A stretch of DNA of 64,000 nt, taken from contig NZ_CP113797.1 of assembly GCF_026802175.1 (NCBI RefSeq), forward strand, positions 1,589,026 to 1,653,025, read 5' to 3'. Of this stretch, positions 42,442-49,692 are shown piece after piece. This DNA is from Thermocoleostomius sinensis A174 (GTDB lineage Bacteria > Cyanobacteriota > Cyanobacteriia > Elainellales > Elainellaceae). Each line of letters starts with the position of its first letter. The stretch's first letter is position 1. A program made the position numbers and the translations under genes. The notes under the pieces are model-generated. The model saw only the letters and a program-made list of their open reading frames with translations, ran no database searches and was not told the origin of the DNA.

Positions 42442-42911
42442 GCGGCTTCTGGGTTTAAATCAATCATCCGCCTCGTTGTTAAAGTACCGATCGGACTCCA
42501 GATTAGATAGGGTAACAACAGCAACGCTGCTTGCTGGGAAATGTCCCAAACCATTAGTGCCAGTATTGCTCCCAGAGCAAAACCGAGTCCTCCTAAGATG
42601 GTTCCAACAGCTAAGCTGCGTAACCGTAACGTAGCAGGGATGTAGGCGACTGTAACAATTTCTACCAAAAGATAGATACCCATCAATAGCCAAGTCCGCA
42701 AATTGCCAGGGTTTTGTTGCCAGACTAACCCCGCTGACCAAGCACCACAAGCAAAAATAGTTGTCCAGATTAGTGGAATAGCAGGTTCAAAAAATAACCA
42801 TTTAGGACGATCGAGCTTCGTAGCCCAAGGAATGTCACGAGGCCGGATCAAAAAACTGCCGAACGCAACGAGCAAGGTTATTCCACCAATCACAATCCAG
42901 GGGATAAACAT
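42438..42911 (-). CDS. TspO/MBR-family membrane protein, 157 aa
   Basis: Five hydrophobic helices fit the TspO fold. The region RPKWLFFEPAIPLIWTTIF corresponds to the family's helix 1-2 Pro/Trp-rich loop, and LLLLPYLIWSPIGTL to the helix 5 W-x-x-(Y/F)-x-x-x-(L/N) part. TspO proteins bind tetrapyrroles and cholesterol-like ligands and modulate stress responses. The sequence is divergent: the usual Trp-rich WxPPGWxFGxVW is only partly kept, so the family call is moderate. The gene is convergent with the transglutaminase gene. Confidence 0.65.
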   Translation of the reverse strand: MFIPWIVIGGITLLVAFGSFLIRPRDIPWATKLDRPKWLFFEPAIPLIWTTIFACGAWSAGLVWQQNPGNLRTWLLMGIYLLVEIVTVAYIPATLRLRSLAVGTILGGLGFALGAILALMVWDISQQAALLLLPYLIWSPIGTLTTRRMIDLNPEAA

Positions 42912-43277
42912 CTGTTAGTCCTCCTATTCACTTGCCAATAACATAGTAGCCAGAATCAACTACAACTCCTCAAAAGGATGAATGGTGTTCGTTTTTATTG
43001 ACAATCAATTCCTCAATCGTATTTCAGTTGCAACTCCAAGTTTACAATTCTCACCTTTACTATCTTGCATGTGCTGCAAATTGAAGTCTAGAAAAAGGGA
43101 TATTTTCTTTCTCTCTTATGACCTTTTAAGGGCACTTGAATACATCGTTAAGTTCGTATGTGTTGACCGCATCACAACTGATTCTATGGGTTTGTAGCTA
43201 GCGAAAGATGTTGCTAGTCAAGAAACCTTCTAAGCTACTGTTCACTATCTTAATGTTGTTTAGCTAAGAGTACGTAT
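42912..43277. promoter_or_regulatory. Divergent intergenic region upstream of psaL
   Basis: This 366-base region holds the psaL promoter. A TTGACC at 43163-43168 and TATGGG at 43185-43190 with 16-base spacing are a possible -35/-10 pair. I found no convincing pair of high-light-regulatory (HLR1-type) half sites, nor a psaI gene, which often adjoins psaL. The 71-codon plus frame near 42982 has no family signal. Confidence 0.3.
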
Positions 43278-43808
43278 ATGGGACCTGCTGAAACAGTAGA
43301 TCGCTCAAAAGATCGTCCGGGTGACATCAGAAATCGGGAAGTTGTGCATTCTGCGCCAGATCCGCAAGTTGGTAATTTAGAAACTCCTATCAACTATTCT
43401 GGCTTTACCCGAGTCCTAATCAACAACCTGCCAGCGTATCGCCGCGGCTTGTCGCCTCAGCGTCGCGGGTTAGAAGTGGGATTGGCTCATGGTTATTGGT
43501 TGGTCGGGCCCTTCTTTGAGTTCAATCCTTTGCGATACAGTGAAGTTGGTAGTTTAGCCGCGCTATTTGCTACGATCGGCCTTATTTTAATCTCAACATT
43601 AGCCATTTCATTGTACGCCGCGAGTGATCCTCCGAAACCTGTCGCTACTATCACAACTCCCAACCCACCAGCGGCATTCGATTCCCAAGATGGCTGGAAC
43701 GAATACGCCAGTGGATTCTTTATGGGCGGTGTTGGCGGTGCAATTGTTGCGTACTTTATTTTGGCTAACATAGACGTATTTGGTAACTTCTTGAACATTG
43801 TGTCTTAA
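43278..43808 (+). CDS. psaL: Photosystem I reaction centre subunit XI
   Basis: PsaL holds photosystem I monomers together in trimers or tetramers in the thylakoid membrane and binds chlorophyll. The 176-residue protein has the family start PETPINYSGFTR-like NLETPINYSGFTRVLIN, then LSPQRRGLEVGLAHGYWLVGPFF, and hydrophobic helices at about 95-115 and 145-170 (GGVGGAIVAYFILANID). The extended loop after the second helix (PKPVATITTPNPP) is normal for filamentous cyanobacteria. A terminator follows. Confidence 0.96.
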   Translation: MGPAETVDRSKDRPGDIRNREVVHSAPDPQVGNLETPINYSGFTRVLINNLPAYRRGLSPQRRGLEVGLAHGYWLVGPFFEFNPLRYSEVGSLAALFATIGLILISTLAISLYAASDPPKPVATITTPNPPAAFDSQDGWNEYASGFFMGGVGGAIVAYFILANIDVFGNFLNIVS

Positions 43809-43857
43809 ATACTGGTTCGGTTCAGAAGTTGTTAACAGATGATTCATATGGGGGTTT

Positions 43858-43897
43858 CAAAGACGTTGCACGGGGTTAGCTCGTTGTAGCGTCTTTG
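43858..43897 (+). terminator. Candidate terminator after psaL
   Basis: CAAAGACG (43858-43865) pairs with CGTCTTTG (43890-43897), a perfect 8-bp stem with a 24-base loop, 50 bases after the psaL stop. The U-run afterwards is weak, so this is a moderate call. Confidence 0.45.
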
Positions 43898-44040
43898 CAA
43901 TATCTGATAAATGTTTTTTCTAGTTGTACGGTTTTTGCGGCTATTTGTGTAGTGTCCATTCCCGAATCTGGAACTGCATTGCTGACTATGCAATTGATTG
44001 CTTCCCCTCGAGAGGCAACATCCTCACAGAGGAGAGATTC

Positions 44041-44091
44041 ATGTCAGAACGAATTGGTCTAATCTACTCAAGTCGTTATAGAGGTAAATAA
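44041..44091 (+). CDS. Possible 16-residue leader peptide coupled to the SDR gene
   Basis: GAGGAGAG lies five bases before ATG at 44041, the best ribosome site in this area. The frame encodes 16 residues starting MSERIGLIYSS and its stop TAA overlaps the SDR start in TAATG (44089-44093). That arrangement is typical of translational coupling. No attenuation hairpin is obvious, so function is open. Confidence 0.35.
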   Translation: MSERIGLIYSSRYRGK

Positions 44092-44903
44092 TGTCTCCTA
44101 CTGTTTTAATTACTGGTGCGTCTGAGGGCATTGGTAAAGCAACAGCCTTAGTGTTTGCACATCGCGGTTATGATGTAATTTTAGCGGCTCGTCATTCTGA
44201 GCAATTGGCAACTGTAGCCAATGAAATTCAAGCTTTAGGACGATCGGCATTGGCAGTGCCCACAGATGTACGGTTGTTTGAACAGGTAAGTACTTTGATT
44301 AATACAGCACTGGATAAATATGGCTCGATCGATGTTTTAGTAAATAATGCTGGAATTTATATTTCAGGCCCCGTTGCCCGGTTTTCGTTAGATGATTGGC
44401 GTCAAACGATTGATACCAACTTATGGGGATACATCCATACAGTTCATGCACTACTGCCCCATCTTTTGCAACAAGGTAGTGGCACGATTGTCAATGTCTG
44501 TTCGATTGGCGGCAAAACGGCAATTCCCTATTTAACACCTTACACAACGAGCAAATTTGCCATCACAGGTTTCACAGAAGCACTTCATGCAGAATTGGCT
44601 CCTAAGGGCATCCATGTTTGTGGCGTTTATCCAAATTTGATCAAAAGCGATTTTTTAGACCGCGCTATTTTTCGCGGCAATGACACTCAAGATGTTGTCG
44701 ATCGTAAACAGCAAATTGAACAAGTTCTGCGGATACCAGTTGTTGAAAAGCCAGACGATGTAGCGAATGCCATCTGGAATGGAGTAAAGCATCAACGTGC
44801 TGAAGTGATAGTTGGGTCTGCGAAGTTATCAATTGTCGCAGACGCAATTTTGCCGGGTATGATGCAGCGTTTTATGCGGCTCATATTTAGGAATAGAGAT
44901 TGA
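44091..44903 (+). CDS. Short-chain dehydrogenase/reductase, 270 aa
   Basis: Classical SDR: TGASEGIGKAT, the NADP-type ARHSEQLATVANEI segment, LVNNAGIYISG, NLWGYIHTVHALLPHL, catalytic YTTSKFAI and a long C-terminal part ending in a basic/hydrophobic tail (GMMQRFMRLIFRNRD). The C-terminal region is like short SDRs acting on hydrophobic substrates. There is no operon partner except the possible leader peptide. A small terminator follows. Confidence 0.88.
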   Translation: MSPTVLITGASEGIGKATALVFAHRGYDVILAARHSEQLATVANEIQALGRSALAVPTDVRLFEQVSTLINTALDKYGSIDVLVNNAGIYISGPVARFSLDDWRQTIDTNLWGYIHTVHALLPHLLQQGSGTIVNVCSIGGKTAIPYLTPYTTSKFAITGFTEALHAELAPKGIHVCGVYPNLIKSDFLDRAIFRGNDTQDVVDRKQQIEQVLRIPVVEKPDDVANAIWNGVKHQRAEVIVGSAKLSIVADAILPGMMQRFMRLIFRNRD

Positions 44904-44948
44904 AATCTGTCATATATTCACCTAGCAACCGTTGCAAAAACTCCTCTG

Positions 44949-44971
44949 CCCTCACCTAAAATGTGTGAGGG
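44949..44971 (+). terminator. Candidate terminator after the SDR gene
   Basis: CCCTCAC (44949-44955) pairs with GTGAGGG (44965-44971); ATTTCT follows. The position, 46 bases after the stop, fits termination of the SDR transcript. Confidence 0.5.
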
Positions 44972-45058
44972 ATTTCTGATCTGACCTCCCTGCTCCTGTC
45001 TATGGAAGTAGAGTGAACTGCTCCTGTAAGGGACGATTGGTTAGTTGCTTCTCATGAA

Positions 45059-45253
45059 TTACTCGACTTTTCCTACTGCTTTACTAACATCTGCTGGAGT
45101 TTCATACTCTTCGTCGGGCAATTGCTCAAGAGCAGAACAAACATTTTCATCTGCTCCATTCTCTTTAGCATACTGAACTAACTCTTCTTTACTAGCAGGA
45201 TAGTTCATACCTTTAAGATGTATTTGTAACTGAATTGGGTTAATTTTAGTCAT
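45059..45253 (-). CDS. DUF2795 domain protein, 64 aa
   Basis: The small acidic protein matches the DUF2795 pattern: a start PIQLQIHLKGMNYPASKEELVQYAKENG, then ALEQLPDEEYETPADVSKAVG. The domain is widespread in bacteria, probably a small helical fold; its role is unknown. It starts at an ATG and stands alone. Confidence 0.85.
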   Translation of the reverse strand: MTKINPIQLQIHLKGMNYPASKEELVQYAKENGADENVCSALEQLPDEEYETPADVSKAVGKVE

Positions 45254-45440
45254 GACTATGTTGTTCTCAATTTGCAGTGAAATTATAAATCTTATATCTA
45301 ACTAGGTGAGTCGTTCTAAAGGTTTGTTTTTTGGGTAGTAGAAATCTATCAGGATGTTGACCTCAGCATGCATCGCAGTTGTGATGTTCGAGACAACTAG
45401 AATCTTCACGACTGCTTGCTAGATCTTTTAATGATAAAAA

Positions 45441-45465
45441 GAGGAACGATCGTCAATCATTCCTC
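45441..45465 (-). terminator. Rho-independent terminator of the lipoprotein gene
   Basis: On the minus strand a 10-bp stem with one G-U pair (arms 45456-45465 and 45441-45450) and a 5-base loop runs into TTTTTATC. It lies about 40 bases after the lipoprotein stop. Confidence 0.75.
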
Positions 45466-45506
45466 ATAAACCTAGTGATGTTTGTTACAGATTCTATCGG
45501 CTAAGA

Positions 45507-45758
45507 CTAGCTGCCTTGGTGCACATTTGCATCATTGATCCTGGGATCAGTAGATGACTTGTACTGAGTATAGCCATCGCCACCTTGTTTATAAGGGTTG
45601 TTTTGTCCACCCATTTGTACTGGTGGCACATCAGGGCGTGCACCACGAATGTCACCCGTATTACAAGCAGTTGATAAAAATAAGACAACTCCTACTACCA
45701 AAATTGTTACTAAGCGAGTTAACTGTAGCGATCGAGCAAAGTCAATTAGTTTTTCCAT
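45507..45758 (-). CDS. Small lipoprotein, 83 aa
   Basis: The start at 45758 has GGAGAAATC just upstream. A short basic/aromatic N-terminus and hydrophobic stretch (LTRLVTILVVGVVLFL) lead to a lipobox LSTAC; the mature part is small, Gly/Asn/Pro-rich (GARPDVPPVQMGGQNNPYKQGGDGYTQYK). This ordering of a lipobox and a short Tyr/Gly-rich tail is seen in small cyanobacterial lipoproteins. Function unknown. A terminator follows. Confidence 0.8.
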   Translation of the reverse strand: MEKLIDFARSLQLTRLVTILVVGVVLFLSTACNTGDIRGARPDVPPVQMGGQNNPYKQGGDGYTQYKSSTDPRINDANVHQGS

Positions 45759-45876
45759 GATTTCTCCTATTCTATTCATGAGTAATATTCAATGAGCTTA
45801 CCGATTGATGGTTGATGGTACTTCTCGCTAAGGTCAGATTTGCAATCCAATCTAAAATTCGGATTTCTGCAAGATA

Positions 45877-46986
45877 TTAATCTTTGGGACGAGATACATA
45901 AAGGCGAGGAGTTGGTGGGCGCGATCGAACATGATGCCAAAGTTGCTCATACTGGGTTGTCATGGTTTCTACGGTGTACTGGTGGAGCGCCATCTTTCGT
46001 GCAGTTTCTCCAAGGTACAGACGTTTGACTGGACTGTCGCGTAAATCACGCAACGCCTTTACAAGCCCATCAACATCATTCTTCTCAATCAATAATCCTG
46101 TTTGCTGATCGAGGATGGCTTCTGGCATACTGCCTACCCGTGTAGCGATAACTGGACGGGCTGCTAACATTGCTTCTACCATTGCCAAGGGAAATCCTTC
46201 CGAGCGAGAGGGCATCACTATCACGTCAAATCGAGGTAAATAGATGCGCGGATTCTCGACCCAACCGGGTAGTTCTACTCGATCGCCGATGCCTAAATCG
46301 TTGATCAAAGTTTCCAGCGTCGATCGATATTTACCTTCGCCCAAAATAATGGCACGCACTTGGTCTACTTGGGCGATTGCTCGCAGCAAAATATCATGCC
46401 CTTTCATTGCGTCTAACCGTCCTACACTACCCACAATCATGGGGCTGTGGCAAGCAGGGGGCGGCGTAGGCTGATCAGGAACACCATTGGCAATAGAAAT
46501 GACGCTATCACGTCCCAGTGCATAAAAATCTTCCATCCGACGCGCACTGGCTTGACCTACCGCTACATGGGCATCAACGCGCAGACATAGCCAGCGAGTT
46601 CGCCACAGCGTCCAAGCATCCGTTGTGCGTAGGGGTAATTGATCGACGCGCACGATTCTTGCCTGTGGCACCAACAAAGCAGCTGCAAGTCCGATTGCCC
46701 CTGCCCAAGGGGTGCAAAGATTGAAATGAATAACATCTGGGCACAGTTGCCAAAAAGTTTTGAGATGCGATAAGAACGATACAATACCAACCTTAGGTAA
46801 AACAATCCGATTTGCCTGTGGACAGCGATCAGCGATGGTGTTGACTACTACATGGGACACGCCAACAACAATTAGTTCAATTTCTGGGGAAACCGTCGAT
46901 ACCAAATGTCCTAAACTGAGTTCTGCACCACCAATGCCAGCAGAATCCGTATAAACAATAACGCGCAAGGGGCGATCGGAGTTCAT
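45877..46986 (-). CDS. Glycosyltransferase family 4, 369 aa
   Basis: GT-B fold enzyme with IGGAELSLGHLV at the N-terminal acceptor domain, VGSVGRLDAMKGHDILLRAI in the donor domain, and the conserved EGFPLAMVEAMLAARPVIATRVGSMPE segment. Likely transfers a nucleotide-activated sugar to a surface glycan on the cytoplasmic side. The ATG at 46986 overlaps the stop of the upstream gene (ATGA) with GAGGAGAG nine bases upstream; an open extension to 47091 lies within that gene and is not used. Confidence 0.9.
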   Translation of the reverse strand: MNSDRPLRVIVYTDSAGIGGAELSLGHLVSTVSPEIELIVVGVSHVVVNTIADRCPQANRIVLPKVGIVSFLSHLKTFWQLCPDVIHFNLCTPWAGAIGLAAALLVPQARIVRVDQLPLRTTDAWTLWRTRWLCLRVDAHVAVGQASARRMEDFYALGRDSVISIANGVPDQPTPPPACHSPMIVGSVGRLDAMKGHDILLRAIAQVDQVRAIILGEGKYRSTLETLINDLGIGDRVELPGWVENPRIYLPRFDVIVMPSRSEGFPLAMVEAMLAARPVIATRVGSMPEAILDQQTGLLIEKNDVDGLVKALRDLRDSPVKRLYLGETARKMALHQYTVETMTTQYEQLWHHVRSRPPTPRLYVSRPKD

Positions 46987-48266
46987 CGATGACTCTCCTC
47001 GGCGACACCAGATAGAGGCTGTAGGGCAGATTTTGAAGTCTGTAACACTGATTGATATATCTGCCAATGAGCGGCTGTAATCGCTTGCCAACTGAACTGA
47101 CAGCTAAAGGAATAGCCTGCTTCCGCAAGCTGTTGACATCGAGCCGGATCAGAAATCAAAGCAAGCATGGCGCTGGCAAGTTCATTAACGTGACGGGGCG
47201 GAATGGGTTGAATGATTTCAGGATTAAGTTCTGCATCGCTTGTTTCAATGTGGGTTGCAATAACAGGCAGGTGATGAGACAGCAGAGTCAGGAGTGAGCC
47301 GCTCTTGAGTGTGACGCCATGATGGAACGGCAGAACCCCAATATCGGCTCCTGATAAATAACGAGAAGCTGTCTCAGTCGCCAAGTATCCTGTCATGTGA
47401 ATGATCGAGGTTAGTCCCAACTCAGCTACTTTGGTGTGTAGCTGCTGCCAATAGCGAGTTGCTTGCTCTCCGGGTAATGCCAGCGTTTCCACCCCACCTA
47501 CCAAAAGCAGACGAGCTTGCGGTTGGTATTGATGAACTTGCTGAAAGGCAGACAGGAGCGTTTCGAGTCCTTTGACTGGATGCAGAAACCCGAAAAAGGC
47601 TACTATGGTAGTCGCTTGGACCCAACCGCAGTGTCGTCGCAATTGCTGTCGAGCTTTGCTCCGATCGATCGGAGTCACGCCTACGTTTGCTGCAATGGGA
47701 ATACGATGCACTCTTGATTTGAGATGGGGTAAACGATCAAACAGGGCTGCTTCTGCTTCATGGTTGGTTGTAAGAATGGCATGGCTTTGAGTCAGCAAAA
47801 AGCCGTCTTCTCGATCCCACCAACCGCGTTTCTGCCCCCATTGCTTCAAGGCTTCTAGCCAAGCCGGAGGGATACCTTGGGGCTGCCATTCCCACCAACC
47901 ATACTCGTGCACTGTTGTGACAATCGGTCGTCGCCAACCACTGGCGCGCAGCAATAGCGGAAATAGAAAAATCGATCGATCAAAGCCATAGGTTCCAGCC
48001 GCATGTTGAATATGCAGAATATCGGCGTTCGATCGACGTACTGCTCGTACAAGGGCTTGTAACTCAGACAATCGCCAGTTTTGTAGCGCCCCTATCACAC
48101 TAGCATCTTGGACAGACTGAGCGGCCGCCTGCGTTGTCAATACCTCGGTTGTCACCTGATGTTGTGCAAGGGCGTTTCTTAGACGGGCTGTGTAATGGGC
48201 AACCCCACAACGTTGAGGCTGATAAGTACCAGCGATGAACACAATCTTTGGCCTAACTTTCTGCAT
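46983..48266 (-). CDS. Glycosyltransferase family 4, 427 aa
   Basis: The GT-B protein starts KIVFIAGTYQPQRCGVAHYTARL, the pattern of glycosyltransferases that begin with a GxAxYT turn. It has VHEYGWWEW, a donor-domain FFGFLHPVKGLETLLSAF, VGGVET and ADIGVLPFHHGVTLKSGSLLTLLSH. This HxG...SGSLLxLL group differs from the EGFPL type. The start at 48266 is the first ATG; a TTG at 48284 overlaps the upstream gene. Its end is translationally coupled to the next GT4 gene. Confidence 0.88.
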   Translation of the reverse strand: MQKVRPKIVFIAGTYQPQRCGVAHYTARLRNALAQHQVTTEVLTTQAAAQSVQDASVIGALQNWRLSELQALVRAVRRSNADILHIQHAAGTYGFDRSIFLFPLLLRASGWRRPIVTTVHEYGWWEWQPQGIPPAWLEALKQWGQKRGWWDREDGFLLTQSHAILTTNHEAEAALFDRLPHLKSRVHRIPIAANVGVTPIDRSKARQQLRRHCGWVQATTIVAFFGFLHPVKGLETLLSAFQQVHQYQPQARLLLVGGVETLALPGEQATRYWQQLHTKVAELGLTSIIHMTGYLATETASRYLSGADIGVLPFHHGVTLKSGSLLTLLSHHLPVIATHIETSDAELNPEIIQPIPPRHVNELASAMLALISDPARCQQLAEAGYSFSCQFSWQAITAAHWQIYQSVLQTSKSALQPLSGVAEESHR

Positions 48267-48276
48267 ACACGAAACC

Positions 48277-49617
48277 TTATTCAAACAATTCCTCAGCAGA
48301 GGTAGGATGAATGCCGATTGTATGCTTCATTTCCTGTTTTGTGACACCTTGCTGTATCGCTAATGTAATTCCTTGAATAATTTCGGCCGCATGGTCGCAG
48401 ACTAAGTGAACTCCTAAAATGCGATCGGTTTCGCGATGAATTACGCGCTTGAATAAGGCTGATTGATTAGAACCACTTAGACGGTTATAGAGCGGCGTAA
48501 ATTCGGTACGATCGCATTCAATAGCATCTTCTCCATAGATTTCGCACGCCCTGGATTCAGTCATGCCAATGCTGGCAGCTTCTGGACGGGCAAATACTGC
48601 CGACGGAATGCGCTCGTAATCAAGTTTGCGCGGATGATGACCAAACACCGTATCAGCAAACGCATGACCTTCTGTACGGGCTACAGGGGTTAAAGGAAGG
48701 CGATCGGTACAATCTCCTACCGCAAAGATATTGTCTTGAGTGGTGCGACTATATTCATCGACCGCAATCGCTTTATCCTTCAGTGCGACGCCCGCTTTGT
48801 CTAAGTTTAAAGACTCTAGATTGGGTGTTCGCCCAGTCGCGCAAAGAATGGTATCAACAGTAATCGTTTCTGAGGTCTTTCCGTCAGTTGTTAGCTGTAA
48901 TCGATTAGCAACAGGTTTGATTTCCCTTGCTTTCGCTTGATGAATAATTTGAATACCGCGCTGTTCCAATCCTTGTTGCACAATTTTCTGTATATCATGA
49001 TCGAAACCCGAGAGAATATATTCACTCGTTTCTATTAGCGTAATATTTACACCGAGTGATCGTAGTGTGCTACCAAATTCCACGCCAATGTATCCACCCC
49101 CAATAATGGCTAGGTGAGAAGGTAATTCCTGAAGCTGGAACATTTCACGAGACGTAATAGTATATTCAATGCCAGAAATCGGTGGTTTGTTGGGCTTTCC
49201 CCCCACAGCAATCAAAATCTTATCGGCGGTGATGGGGCGATCGTCTATTGCAACCGTATGGGCGTCTAAAAACGCTGCATGACCTCGAATCAGCTCAACG
49301 CCTGCTTTAGACAATGAATCTTGCTGAGATTGATGAATCCGAGCAAGCTCTCGATCGCGAACGTGGATAAACTGCTGCCAGTCAAAAGTACCTTTAGAAA
49401 CCGACCAGCCGTATTGCTTAGCATCATCGATTGCAGTAGCAAAATCAGCCGCATAAACCATTAATTTCTTGGGAATGCAGCCTCGATTAGTGCAGACGCC
49501 CCCTAATTGTTCTTGTTCCACGATCGCGACTTGTACCCCATAGCTGGCCGCCCGCTTAGCCGCTGCCAATCCGGCGGAACCTGCGCCAATGATTAGTAAC
49601 TCGTAGTTATATGTCAT
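48277..49617 (-). CDS. gor: Glutathione-disulphide reductase
   Basis: FAD/NADPH flavoprotein that keeps glutathione reduced. The 446-residue protein shows the FAD motif IIGAGSAGLAAA, the redox pair in GGVCTNRGCIPKK (Cys42, Cys47), the NAD(P)H motif IGGGYIGVEFG, CATGRTPN, VGDCTDRLPLTPVA and the C-terminal HPTSAEE with the catalytic His-Glu. These are glutathione-reductase rather than lipoamide-dehydrogenase signatures. Its location within a glycosyltransferase operon is unusual; it overlaps or abuts the start of the next gene. Confidence 0.93.
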   Translation of the reverse strand: MTYNYELLIIGAGSAGLAAAKRAASYGVQVAIVEQEQLGGVCTNRGCIPKKLMVYAADFATAIDDAKQYGWSVSKGTFDWQQFIHVRDRELARIHQSQQDSLSKAGVELIRGHAAFLDAHTVAIDDRPITADKILIAVGGKPNKPPISGIEYTITSREMFQLQELPSHLAIIGGGYIGVEFGSTLRSLGVNITLIETSEYILSGFDHDIQKIVQQGLEQRGIQIIHQAKAREIKPVANRLQLTTDGKTSETITVDTILCATGRTPNLESLNLDKAGVALKDKAIAVDEYSRTTQDNIFAVGDCTDRLPLTPVARTEGHAFADTVFGHHPRKLDYERIPSAVFARPEAASIGMTESRACEIYGEDAIECDRTEFTPLYNRLSGSNQSALFKRVIHRETDRILGVHLVCDHAAEIIQGITLAIQQGVTKQEMKHTIGIHPTSAEELFE

Positions 49618-49692
49618 GATGTGACGAATTTAGTTGATGATGGGTCAGAAATACTCTATAGTTGGCATTCGTTGAATTACCACTGTCCCAAG

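Noticed and set aside
42982-43197. 71-codon plus-strand frame upstream of psaL, considered as psaI
   Set aside because: PsaI is a short single-helix protein of about 35-40 residues with a different start; this frame is Cys-rich and basic without such a helix.
45840-46028. Plus-strand frame opposite the end of the first GT4 gene
   Set aside because: It overlaps a clearly coding minus-strand glycosyltransferase.
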